Source of the DNA: Bacteroidota bacterium
GTDB taxonomy: Bacteria; Bacteroidota; Bacteroidia; 2-12-FULL-35-15
NCBI GenBank assembly: GCA_947476185.1
Contig: CANJPX010000006.1
Coordinates: forward strand, 28,495-92,494
Length of the DNA: 64,000 nt
Reading direction: 5' to 3'
The notes beneath the pieces are model-generated. The model saw only the letters and a program-made list of their open reading frames with translations, was not told the origin of the DNA and ran no database searches. The translations under genes and the position numbers were made by a program. Positions 45,951-54,161 of this stretch are shown in pieces. Within the stretch, counting starts at the first letter, position 1. Each line of letters starts with the position of its first letter.

Positions 45951-47127
45951 GCAAACAGATATAGCAATCATAGGAATCGGTGTTACAAAATTCGGTGAAT
46001 TGTTTCATCAGAGTTATGATGACCTGGTTCGTGATGCAGCATTACAAGCTGTTGCTGATGCGAAAATTTCCTTGGATGATATTGGGGCGGCGTGGTTATC
46101 AACTGCTTTTCCGGAAATAGGAGTTTTCAAAGGAAGAAGCGGAATGGATCTTAGCGAGCCGCTTTCATTATATAATATACCTGTAACGCGGGTTTCAAAT
46201 TTTTGTGCTTCCGGTGCTGATGCTATTCGTAATGCCATTAATGCTTTACGTGCAGGAGAGTGTGATGTGGCAATGGCACTTGGTGTTGAAAAACTTCGTG
46301 ATCGTCAGCCTCAGGATAGCATTGTAAAAATGATGGTGGAATATGGTCACCCCTTTTTGCAAAAAGGATTTACTGCTGCAGGCACTTTTGCTGTTTATGC
46401 GAATAGGATGATGAAAGAATTTGGTCTGACTCGGGAAGATATTTCAAATGTTTCTGTGAAGAATCATTTTCACGGCTCCTTAAATGATAAAGCTTTTTAT
46501 CGTAAACCTTGTACTCTTGAAGAAGTGATGCGGTCTCAAATGGTTGCAGATCCTCTGACTGTTTTGGATAGCTGCCCGACAACGGATGGAGCTGCCTGTG
46601 TAATTATGGTTCGTGCTGAAGATGTTGATAAGAAAAAGCATAATCCTGTTTTTGTTAAAGGCCTTGGTTTGTCTGTTTCTACCGGATGGGATCTGCCTTT
46701 TTTCGATCCGAATCATGATTTCCTTTCTTTCGAAGCAACCCGTAATGCGGCAAAAATGGCTTACAAACAAGCTGGAATTACTGATCCGATCGAAGAACTT
46801 GATCTGGTTGAAGTGCATGATTGTTTTTCAATAGTGGAATTACTTACGTATGAAGATCTTGGTTTATGTAAACAAGGGGAGTCAAAAGATTTGATTCGCG
46901 GTAAGGAAACACAACTTGGTGGAAAAATTCCGGTAAATGTTAGTGGAGGACTTTTATCATGCGGTCATCCTGTTGGAGCAACAGGAATAAGAATGGTAGT
47001 TGAAGTTTCAAATCATTTGCGTGGTAATGCCGGTGAACGACAAGTTAAAAATGCAAAGAGAGGATTAACACATAACATTGGTGGTCCCGGTGCTATTGCA
47101 TCAGTTATAGTTTTAGAAAAATATTAA
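45943..47127 (+). CDS. thiolase (SCPx/BbsB-like), candidate 2-aminobenzoylacetyl-CoA thiolase
   Basis: A 394-residue thiolase, start ATG at 45943 ('MGKQTDIAIIGIGVTKFGEL'), overlapping the DUF35 fusion gene by 8 bases. The active-site Cys88 is present in 'SNFCASGADAIRNAINAL', with 'EVHDCFSIVELL' and the second Cys/His region 'GGLLSCGHPVGATGIR' and 'HNIGGPGAIASVIVL'. It resembles the thiolases that need a DUF35 partner (benzylsuccinyl-CoA thiolase BbsB). In the proposed pathway it cleaves 3-oxo-3-(2-aminophenyl)propanoyl-CoA to 2-aminobenzoyl-CoA and acetyl-CoA. Confidence 0.87.
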   Translation: MGKQTDIAIIGIGVTKFGELFHQSYDDLVRDAALQAVADAKISLDDIGAAWLSTAFPEIGVFKGRSGMDLSEPLSLYNIPVTRVSNFCASGADAIRNAINALRAGECDVAMALGVEKLRDRQPQDSIVKMMVEYGHPFLQKGFTAAGTFAVYANRMMKEFGLTREDISNVSVKNHFHGSLNDKAFYRKPCTLEEVMRSQMVADPLTVLDSCPTTDGAACVIMVRAEDVDKKKHNPVFVKGLGLSVSTGWDLPFFDPNHDFLSFEATRNAAKMAYKQAGITDPIEELDLVEVHDCFSIVELLTYEDLGLCKQGESKDLIRGKETQLGGKIPVNVSGGLLSCGHPVGATGIRMVVEVSNHLRGNAGERQVKNAKRGLTHNIGGPGAIASVIVLEKY

Positions 47128-47140
47128 ACATTGAAATATA

Positions 47141-48100
47141 ATGAGAATTTTTAAACTTACTTTTTTAATATTAATGTTTGCCTCTGTTAAAGTTGCGGCA
47201 CAAGTCATTCCTGAAAATACTTTAGGCACTACGGTTTCATCTGAAAAATCGAAAATTGATAATGTAGAGACCAACCAAATTTTCAAGCGTAAAGGAAATC
47301 TTTATTTTTCTTGGGGATACAATCGTGCATTTTTCGGTAAAAGTGATATACATTTTACCGGTGATGGTTATGATTTTACGATCACTGATATTACAGCCAG
47401 AGATGAACCGGGTGGGCACGATTTCGTTACCTATGTAAAACCAAATACATTTACTATTCCTCAGTTCAATTGGCGCTTTGGTTATTTTATTAATGATAAA
47501 ACCTATATCACTTTAGGTCATGATCACATGAAATATACAATGGATAAGCAAGCGACACTTTTGAGTGGAACAATTTCTACAGGAGTTAATGATGGAATTT
47601 ATGATAACACAGAAGTACTTGTAGGCGATGCTGCTGAAGCGGGTGTGTATCAATCTAAATTTGTGGACTCATTGCCAAGTGGTTTTGTTTCTGAATTCGA
47701 ACACTGTGACGGATTAAATGATGTTAGTTTTGAATTGGGCCGATTGGAACAATTGTGGATCTCGAATAATAACAAGCATGCTTTTTCGGTTCATGGAACT
47801 ATCGGAGCCGGAATGTTGATACCGGATAGTGATACAGATGTTCTCGGACAAGAACCTAAGCATGATATGACAGCAGGAAAAAAAGCATATCATCTTGCAG
47901 GATATAGTGTTTCAGCAAGTCTTGGATTACAGTTTGATTTCTGCAAACATTTTTTTCTGTTAGGAAAATTAAAAGCCGGATACATTAATATGCCGGATAT
48001 AAATACAACTGTTGGTGGTGGAAAAGCGAGTCAGCATTTCAATTTTGTTGAGCCCATGGTTCTAATTGGATATTCTCATTCTATTGGCAGAAATAAATAA
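47141..48100 (+). CDS. outer-membrane beta-barrel protein of unknown function
   Basis: A 319-residue protein with an N-terminal signal peptide ('MRIFKLTFLILMFASVKVAAQ') and alternating hydrophobic strands ending in an aromatic-rich segment ('FNFVEPMVLIGYSHSIGRNK'), as expected for an outer-membrane barrel. It is embedded in the catabolic operon, 13 bases after the thiolase gene, so it may admit an aromatic acid. Family not recognised. His and Asp are frequent in the loops ('ITLGHDHMKY', 'DITARDEPGGHDF'). Confidence 0.6.
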   Translation: MRIFKLTFLILMFASVKVAAQVIPENTLGTTVSSEKSKIDNVETNQIFKRKGNLYFSWGYNRAFFGKSDIHFTGDGYDFTITDITARDEPGGHDFVTYVKPNTFTIPQFNWRFGYFINDKTYITLGHDHMKYTMDKQATLLSGTISTGVNDGIYDNTEVLVGDAAEAGVYQSKFVDSLPSGFVSEFEHCDGLNDVSFELGRLEQLWISNNNKHAFSVHGTIGAGMLIPDSDTDVLGQEPKHDMTAGKKAYHLAGYSVSASLGLQFDFCKHFFLLGKLKAGYINMPDINTTVGGGKASQHFNFVEPMVLIGYSHSIGRNK

Positions 48101-48155
48101 TTACGAAAGTTCAAAGAATAAACATTAAGTGTAATAATTTTTAAATAATAATATT

Positions 48156-48380
48156 ATGGCAACGGTAAAAGGTGAAATTATAGTAAACACCGAAAGGTGT
48201 AAAGGTTGTGAATTGTGTGTTCCTGTTTGTAAGGAAAAAACAATTGCAATGTCAGTAAATTTAAATAGTAAAGGATATCACTTTGCCTCAAGTATCAATG
48301 CCGATTGTAACGGCTGTACGAATTGTGCATTGGTTTGTCCTGATGGTGCAATTACAGTTTATAGAGTGAAAGTAAATTAA
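48156..48380 (+). CDS. 2x[4Fe-4S] ferredoxin, delta subunit of VOR-type oxidoreductase
   Basis: A 74-residue ferredoxin with two cluster motifs: 'CKGCELCVPVCKEKTI', where the last Cys is followed by Lys instead of Pro, and 'CNGCTNCALVCPDGAI'. It heads a four-gene delta-alpha-beta-gamma cluster, the arrangement of ketoisovalerate/2-oxoglutarate ferredoxin oxidoreductases. It would carry electrons out of the complex. Confidence 0.88.
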   Translation: MATVKGEIIVNTERCKGCELCVPVCKEKTIAMSVNLNSKGYHFASSINADCNGCTNCALVCPDGAITVYRVKVN

Positions 48381-48398
48381 TTATAAAAAATATTAAAC

Positions 48399-49505
48399 AT
48401 GAAGGATATCAGATTAATGAAAGGTAACGAAGCTATTGCTGAAGGCGTTATTCGTGCCGGATGTGATGGTTATTTCGGATATCCAATAACTCCGCAATCG
48501 GAAGTATTGGAATATTTAATGGCTAATAAAACAAAGGAACGAACAGGTATGATCGTTTTGCAGGCTGAAAGTGAAATAGCCTCTATTCACATGGTTTATG
48601 GTGGTGCCGCTGCCGGAAAAAGAGTAATGACATCTTCTTCCAGTCCCGGAATCAGCTTGATGCAAGAAGGTATTTCTTTCATGGCGGGAACAGAACTTCC
48701 TTGCTTATTGTTGAACGTTGTCCGTGGTGGTCCGGGATTAGGAACAATCCAGCCTTCACAGTCCGATTATTTCCAAACAGTAAAAGGTGGTGGTCATGGC
48801 GATTATAAAATGATCGTTCTTGCTCCTGCTTCTGTTCAGGAAATGTATGACTTTGCAAAACTGGGATTCGAACTCGCTTTCAAACATCGCATCCAGGTTA
48901 TGGTTTTATCTGATGGAGCAATTGGTCAAATGATGGAAAAGGTTGAACTGGATGAGCAAGTACCTCGTTGGACTGATGCCGAAATTAAAATAAAATCTCC
49001 TTGGGCTACAACGGGAAAAACTCCTGACAGAGAACGTAATATTATTACTTCTTTGGATTTGAATCCGGTGAAACAAGAAATTATCAATATCAATCTGCAG
49101 AAAAAATTTAAGCATATTCAGGATACAGAAGTTCGTTTTGAACGGATACAATGTGATGATGCTGAATATTTATTTGTTGCATATGGATCAAGCGCACGTA
49201 TCTGCCAGAAGGCTGTTTTGCTTGGAAGAGAGCGTGGTATTAAAGTCGGATTATTACGTCCAATTACACTTTTCCCTTTCCCTACTATTGAATTGGCGAA
49301 ATTGGCAAAGCAAGTAAAAGGGATGTTGTCTGTTGAAATGAGTGCCGGACAAATGGTAGAAGACGTTCGGCTAGCGGTAAATGGTGTAGTGCCTGTTGAA
49401 CATTATGGCCGCCTTGGTGGAATTATGCCGGCACCGGACGAAGTATTAAATATTCTAGAAAAAAACTTTATAAAAGAAAAAAGCTATGAGCCACATACCA
49501 ACTAA
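48399..49505 (+). CDS. VOR/KOR-type 2-oxoacid:ferredoxin oxidoreductase alpha subunit
   Basis: A 368-residue pyrimidine-binding alpha subunit: 'GYFGYPITPQSEVLEYLM', 'LQAESEIASIHMVYGGAAAG' and 'TSSSSPGISLMQEGISFMAG'. The four-gene set with the upstream ferredoxin and the beta and gamma genes downstream is the branched-chain or 2-oxoglutarate type. It overlaps the beta gene by 20 bases. The substrate cannot be read from the sequence; the position in an aromatic-catabolism operon leaves open an arylpyruvate. Confidence 0.88.
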   Translation: MKDIRLMKGNEAIAEGVIRAGCDGYFGYPITPQSEVLEYLMANKTKERTGMIVLQAESEIASIHMVYGGAAAGKRVMTSSSSPGISLMQEGISFMAGTELPCLLLNVVRGGPGLGTIQPSQSDYFQTVKGGGHGDYKMIVLAPASVQEMYDFAKLGFELAFKHRIQVMVLSDGAIGQMMEKVELDEQVPRWTDAEIKIKSPWATTGKTPDRERNIITSLDLNPVKQEIININLQKKFKHIQDTEVRFERIQCDDAEYLFVAYGSSARICQKAVLLGRERGIKVGLLRPITLFPFPTIELAKLAKQVKGMLSVEMSAGQMVEDVRLAVNGVVPVEHYGRLGGIMPAPDEVLNILEKNFIKEKSYEPHTN

Positions 49506-50262
49506 AGATGAAATTTGTGAACCTGAAAATATGGTTTACTCCAGAACGTGTTTGTTAACTGACAACGCGCTTTCGTATTGTCCAGGTTGTGGACATGGAA
49601 CTGCACATCGATTAATAATGGAAGTTATTGAAGAAATGAATTTGCAAGCAGATACTATCGGGGTTGCTCCTGTTGGATGTTCGGTACTTGCCTATGATTT
49701 TATGAATATCGATATGCAGCAGGCAGCACACGGAAGAGCGCCGGCTGTAGCAACAGGAATAAAAAGACTTTATCCTGATAAATTCGTATTCACCTATCAG
49801 GGTGATGGCGATCTTGCAGCTATCGGAACCGGAGAAACAATTCATGTTTGTAACAGAGGAGAAAACATTACGGTGTTTTTTGTGAACAATGGAATTTATG
49901 GAATGACCGGCGGACAAATGGCTCCGACAACGCTTCCGAATATGAAGACTGCCACGTCACCTTTTGGGCGTGATACAGAAACAATGGGACATCCATTGAA
50001 AATTACAGAATTGATCGCAAATCTTCCGGGAACATATTTTGTTTCCCGTCAATCTGTTCATACACCTGCGAATGTGCGTAAAGCAAAAAAAGCAATTGAA
50101 AAAGCAATTTCATACCAAAAATTAAACAAAGGATTATGCTTTGTAGAAATTGTTTCAAATTGTAATTCAGGTTGGAAAATGACACCGTTGGAATCAAATA
50201 AATGGATGGAAGATAATATGTTCCCTTATTATCCTCTTGGTGATATTAAAGTACCGAAGTAA
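49486..50262 (+). CDS. VOR/KOR-type 2-oxoacid:ferredoxin oxidoreductase beta subunit
   Basis: A 258-residue TPP-binding beta subunit: 'YCPGCGHGTAHRLIMEV', 'VAPVGCSVLAYDF', 'AAHGRAPAVATGIKRLYPD', 'YQGDGDLAAIGTGETIH' and 'NNGIYGMTGGQMAPTTL'. The Mg-TPP motif GDGD is complete. It overlaps the alpha gene by 20 bases and is followed after 55 bases by the gamma gene. Confidence 0.9.
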   Translation: MSHIPTKDEICEPENMVYSRTCLLTDNALSYCPGCGHGTAHRLIMEVIEEMNLQADTIGVAPVGCSVLAYDFMNIDMQQAAHGRAPAVATGIKRLYPDKFVFTYQGDGDLAAIGTGETIHVCNRGENITVFFVNNGIYGMTGGQMAPTTLPNMKTATSPFGRDTETMGHPLKITELIANLPGTYFVSRQSVHTPANVRKAKKAIEKAISYQKLNKGLCFVEIVSNCNSGWKMTPLESNKWMEDNMFPYYPLGDIKVPK

Positions 50263-50317
50263 TAAAAAATAATGTTGTGTACATTTTCAAATTGTTTAAT
50301 ATTCAAATTATAAAGAT

Positions 50318-50872
50318 ATGACTGAAGAAATTATTATTGCCGGATTTGGTGGTCAAGGTGTTTTGTCTATGGGGAAAATTCTTGCTTACTCAGGAATGAT
50401 GCAAAATAAAGAGGTGAGCTGGTTCCCTTCTTATGGACCTGAAATGCGTGGTGGAACAGCCAATGTTACTGTGATCATAAGTGATGAACGTATTAGTTCT
50501 CCTATTTTAAACAAGTTTGATACGGCCATCATTTTGAATCAGCAATCAATGGATAAGTTTGAGAACTCCGTTAAGAAAGGTGGCGTTTTGATCTATGATC
50601 CAAATGGAATTGTTCGTCATCCTGAAAGAAAGGATATCAATATTTATACTATCGATGCAGCTGATGAGGCTGCTAGATTAGGTTTAGCAAAAGTTTTTAA
50701 TATGCTTGTATTAGGAGCATTCTTAAAACTTAAACCATTGATCGAACCTGAATATATGCGTAAAGGACTTGAAAAATCTTTACCGCTGCGTCATCACAAT
50801 TCAATTCCTGAAAATGAAAAAGCAATTGAAAGAGGAAAAGAAATTGTGAAGGAGATTCATTTAGCAAATTAA
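50318..50872 (+). CDS. VOR/KOR-type 2-oxoacid:ferredoxin oxidoreductase gamma subunit
   Basis: A 184-residue gamma subunit with the family motif 'IIAGFGGQGVLSMGKILAYS' and 'PSYGPEMRGGTANVTVIIS'. It completes the delta-alpha-beta-gamma complex encoded by the preceding three genes. The B12-binding mutase subunit starts 31 bases later on the same strand. Confidence 0.9.
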   Translation: MTEEIIIAGFGGQGVLSMGKILAYSGMMQNKEVSWFPSYGPEMRGGTANVTVIISDERISSPILNKFDTAIILNQQSMDKFENSVKKGGVLIYDPNGIVRHPERKDINIYTIDAADEAARLGLAKVFNMLVLGAFLKLKPLIEPEYMRKGLEKSLPLRHHNSIPENEKAIERGKEIVKEIHLAN

Positions 50873-50903
50873 TTATTTTAAACAGAATCAAAAATTTATT
50901 GCA

Positions 50904-51287
50904 ATGAAAGTTCTTTTAGCAAAGCCCGGTCTTGATGGCCACGATGTTGGAGTTAAAGTATTAGCTCATGGATTAATAGAAGCTGGATTTAAAGTAGTTT
51001 ATACCGGACTCAGAAAAACAATTGAAGAGATCGTAGATATGGCGACTGAAAATAAAGTTGATATTATCGGGATGTCAATTCTTTCAGGAACACATTTGGT
51101 TCTTGCAAAAAAAATGAAGGAAGTAATGGACGAAAGAAAATTAAATATTCCTTGGTTTGTTGGAGGAAATATTCCTGCAAAAGATATTGATGAGTTAAAA
51201 AAAATCGGGGCAGCACAAGCTTTTCCTACCGGAAGCAAAGTGATGGATGTGGTGGCCTATTTTAATGCAATAAAAATAACAGCATAA
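50904..51287 (+). CDS. B12-binding small subunit of acyl-CoA mutase
   Basis: A 127-residue cobalamin-binding domain with the base-off/His-on signature D-x-H-x-x-G ('KPGLDGHDVGVKVLAHGL', Asp11, His13, Gly16), 'GMSILSGTHLVL' and 'FVGGNIPAKDI'. It is the separate small subunit of an adenosylcobalamin-dependent mutase whose large subunit is encoded 26 bases downstream. The split resembles archaeal methylmalonyl-CoA mutase, isobutyryl-CoA mutase and the IaaGH mutase of indoleacetate degradation. Confidence 0.92.
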   Translation: MKVLLAKPGLDGHDVGVKVLAHGLIEAGFKVVYTGLRKTIEEIVDMATENKVDIIGMSILSGTHLVLAKKMKEVMDERKLNIPWFVGGNIPAKDIDELKKIGAAQAFPTGSKVMDVVAYFNAIKITA

Positions 51288-51313
51288 TTAAATTATTAAA
51301 ATTTTCAACAATC

Positions 51314-52948
51314 ATGGCTGATGCAAAAATAAAATCTATGAAAGGTAAAACTGCGAAGGAGTTAAATGTAAAGCCGGTTTTTCTTGAATCCGGATTAGAA
51401 GTGAATCCTGTTTATACTGCAGAAGATTTGAATGCAACAAGTAGTACTCATGAGATGCCGGGCGAATATCCTTTCACCCGTGGTATTCATCCTACAATGT
51501 ATCGCAATAAACCATTTACTATTCGTCAATATGCCGGATTTGCATCTCCTGAAGAAACCAATGAACGATTTCAATTTTTAATAAAAAACGGACAATCAGG
51601 ATTAAATGTTGCTTTTGATCTTCCAACACAATGCGGACTCGATTCCGATGATCCACGGGCTTTTGGTGAAGTTGGAAGAGTTGGGATGTCGATTGACACA
51701 TTACATGATTTTGAAATTGCATTTAAAAATATTGACCTTGATAAGATAACAGTTTCAATGACAATTAATGGAACTGCAATTATTCTGATTGCCATGTATA
51801 TCGCTATGGCAGAAAAAGCAGGATATGATATTTCTACACTTCGAGGGACTGCTCAAAATGATATATTGAAAGAATTTATCGGTAGAGGAACCTGGATCTT
51901 TCCCGTTGATAAATCCGTTAAATTGGTGGTTGATACAATCGAATATTGCGCTAAGCATGTTCCTAAATATAGTCCTGTTAGTGTCTGCGGATATCATATC
52001 AGAGAAAGTGGAGCTAACCCGATCCAGGAAATGGCATATGCTTTCTGTATCGCAAAGGCTTATACTGATGGAGCATTGAGCAGAGGAATTACAATCGATG
52101 ATTTTGCATCACGACTGTCATTCAATTTTGATATTTATGGAAATCTTTTTGAACAGGTTGCAAAATTCCGTGGAGGAAGAAGATTGTGGGCGAAAATAAT
52201 CCGTGAAGAGTATGGTGCAAAAAAAGACAGTTCTTGTTGGTTGAGAATGATCGCTGGTGGAGGTGGAGGAGGATTAACAAAAGAACAACCTGAAAATAAT
52301 ATTGTACGAAGTGCCTACTATGCATTGATAAGTGCGCTTTCCGGGACGCAAACAATGGCTCTTTGTAGTTATGATGAAGCGTATACAATTCCTACAGAAC
52401 ATTCTGCCGAAATTTCTTTGCGTACCATGCAGATCATGATCCATGAAATGGGCATATGTGATACAGTTGATCCTTTAGGCGGTTCTTATTATGTAGAAGC
52501 ATTGACTGATAAATTTGAGGAAGAAATTAAAAAAGAAATGAAAACGGTTGAGAAGTGGGATGGAATAATTAATGCAGTTGCAACCGGAAAGATTCAGGAG
52601 TCTGTTTCTAAACAAGCATATGTGAGAGAAATGGGAATGCAGACCGGTAAAGTTCCTAAAGTAGGTGTAAATATTTATACCAGAGAAGAAGAAGCAAAAG
52701 ATGTTGAATTTCATCCCTACAATTTAAAAGCAGCAAATGCTCAAATAGGGGAATTGAAAACAACAAAAGCAGCAAGAGATTCTGAAAAGGTAAAAGCGTG
52801 TTTGGCATTGGTAAAACAAGATGCAATAGAGGATAAAAATTTAATGCCCTCGATAATTGCTGCAGTAAAAGAATATTGTACAGTGGGTGAAATTGTTTCT
52901 GCAATGAAAGAAGTGTATGGAGAATTTAAAGAACCAATATTTTTTTAA
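51314..52948 (+). CDS. B12-dependent acyl-CoA mutase large subunit; candidate arylsuccinyl-CoA mutase
   Basis: A 544-residue methylmalonyl-CoA-mutase-family large subunit. By alignment to Propionibacterium MCM, Tyr89 (here Y73), Gln197, the carboxylate-binding Arg207 (R191, 'KEFIGRGTW') and His244 (H228, 'CGYHIRESG') are kept. Tyr75 is His59 and Arg82 is Lys66. The 'THSQTSG' segment is 'MIAGGGGGG': His328 becomes Ile313 and Gln330 becomes Gly315, inside six consecutive Gly. The enzyme should thus act on a dicarboxylic acyl-CoA with a bulkier group than methylmalonyl, fitting 2-aminophenylsuccinyl-CoA to 2-aminobenzylmalonyl-CoA. It lacks the signature residues of 2-hydroxyisobutyryl- and isobutyryl-CoA mutases. 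Confidence 0.85.
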   Translation: MADAKIKSMKGKTAKELNVKPVFLESGLEVNPVYTAEDLNATSSTHEMPGEYPFTRGIHPTMYRNKPFTIRQYAGFASPEETNERFQFLIKNGQSGLNVAFDLPTQCGLDSDDPRAFGEVGRVGMSIDTLHDFEIAFKNIDLDKITVSMTINGTAIILIAMYIAMAEKAGYDISTLRGTAQNDILKEFIGRGTWIFPVDKSVKLVVDTIEYCAKHVPKYSPVSVCGYHIRESGANPIQEMAYAFCIAKAYTDGALSRGITIDDFASRLSFNFDIYGNLFEQVAKFRGGRRLWAKIIREEYGAKKDSSCWLRMIAGGGGGGLTKEQPENNIVRSAYYALISALSGTQTMALCSYDEAYTIPTEHSAEISLRTMQIMIHEMGICDTVDPLGGSYYVEALTDKFEEEIKKEMKTVEKWDGIINAVATGKIQESVSKQAYVREMGMQTGKVPKVGVNIYTREEEAKDVEFHPYNLKAANAQIGELKTTKAARDSEKVKACLALVKQDAIEDKNLMPSIIAAVKEYCTVGEIVSAMKEVYGEFKEPIFF

Positions 52949-52954
52949 ATAGCA

Positions 52955-54160
52955 ATGCGAACAAAAAAAGATATTATTGTATTATCACTTGAGCAAGCTC
53001 TGGCACTGCCATTTGCAACACAACGAATGGTGCATCAGGGGTGGCGTGTGATCCGGCTTGAGACTCCTGCAGAAGACGGTGGAGGAAATCCCGGTGATCC
53101 GAATAGATACATTGGTGCTGATCTTGGTTATCATGATCTGCATTCCTATTACATCGCTCCTAATATCGGAAAGGAAGCGATCACCATTAATTTAAAAAAG
53201 AAAGAAGGTCAGGAGCTTCTCTTGAAACTAATAAAAGAATTAGAAGTTGATGTATTCATGTGCAATACTTTGCCAAAACGTTACAAACAACTTGGAATTG
53301 ATTTTGAAACATTAAAACAAGCTAATCCAAATATCATTTGGTGCGGTATTTCTGCCATGGGGCCTGATTATCCGGATCGTGCAGGTTATGACCCGGCATT
53401 GCAAGCATTGATGGGTTATACTTATTTAACCGGAGAGTCGGATGGAAAACCTGTTCCCTCTGGAATTCCGATAATTGACTTGAAGGCTGGCGATGAAGCA
53501 TTTACGCAGGTTATTCTTGCGATGTTAGATCAGAAAGCGGGTGGAAAAGAAATACATATTTCTATGGCACAATGTGCTGCCAGTTGGTTAATAACAGCAT
53601 TGCCTCAATTGGAATTTGTGAAAAATGAAAATGAACTTTTCACAAGAAGTGGAAATGAGCATCGCAGTTTTATTCCATGTAACGTTTATCCAACAAAAGA
53701 TGGAATGGTATATCTTGCAATTGGAAATGATTCTCAATGGGCAAAATTTTCTTCACATGTCGGATTCGAAAAATTAGCATGTGAGAGCAGAAGAACAAAT
53801 GCGGGAAGGATGATTGAAAAAGAGAATATCTATAAAGAGATCGGTGAATGCACAAAAGAATATTCTACGAAGGAATTTGTGGACCTGTGTTTAAAAATAA
53901 ATCTCGCTGTTTCTCCTGTAAATACTACCAAAGACGTTGCTTCACTTGATTTTGTATCTAAGGAATTAATTAAAACAGTTTTGCCAAGCGGTAAAACTGT
54001 TGCACTTTTTCCGTCCTCAGTTGAAACGGATTTTTTGAAAGAAAACAATAATGTGCTTTCATTTGCTCCTCGTTTAGGGGAACAAAATAAGATAGTTTTT
54101 TCTGAGGCAGGTTTTTCTGAGACAGACATTAATGAGATGGCAAAAAATAATGTGATATAA
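52955..54160 (+). CDS. family III CoA-transferase (CaiB/BaiF), candidate phenylsuccinyl-CoA transferase
   Basis: A 401-residue family III CoA-transferase. The catalytic Asp is Asp146 in 'AGYDPALQALMGYTYLTG'; 'VIRLETPAEDGGGNPGD' and 'ITINLKKKEGQELLLKLIK' are typical CoA-binding parts. It follows the mutase by 6 bases. In anaerobic indoleacetate degradation the transferase IaaL moves CoA between benzylmalonyl- and phenylsuccinyl-type acids, exactly the substrate pair of the adjacent mutase, so this role is proposed here. The IorA-fusion gene starts one base after its stop. Confidence 0.87.
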   Translation: MRTKKDIIVLSLEQALALPFATQRMVHQGWRVIRLETPAEDGGGNPGDPNRYIGADLGYHDLHSYYIAPNIGKEAITINLKKKEGQELLLKLIKELEVDVFMCNTLPKRYKQLGIDFETLKQANPNIIWCGISAMGPDYPDRAGYDPALQALMGYTYLTGESDGKPVPSGIPIIDLKAGDEAFTQVILAMLDQKAGGKEIHISMAQCAASWLITALPQLEFVKNENELFTRSGNEHRSFIPCNVYPTKDGMVYLAIGNDSQWAKFSSHVGFEKLACESRRTNAGRMIEKENIYKEIGECTKEYSTKEFVDLCLKINLAVSPVNTTKDVASLDFVSKELIKTVLPSGKTVALFPSSVETDFLKENNNVLSFAPRLGEQNKIVFSEAGFSETDINEMAKNNVI

Positions 54161-54161
54161 T

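Noticed and set aside
44583-47127. Anaerobic toluene degradation (bbs) operon
   Set aside because: The thiolase/DUF35 pair resembles BbsAB, but there is no benzylsuccinate synthase or succinyl-CoA:benzylsuccinate CoA-transferase pair, and HyuAB and Mo hydroxylases are not part of that pathway.
50904-52948. Ordinary methylmalonyl-CoA mutase, isobutyryl- or 2-hydroxyisobutyryl-CoA mutase
   Set aside because: Tyr and Arg at positions 89 and 207 exclude the isobutyryl and hydroxyisobutyryl types; the lost His328/Gln330 and poly-Gly segment, plus the neighbours, argue against plain methylmalonyl-CoA mutase.
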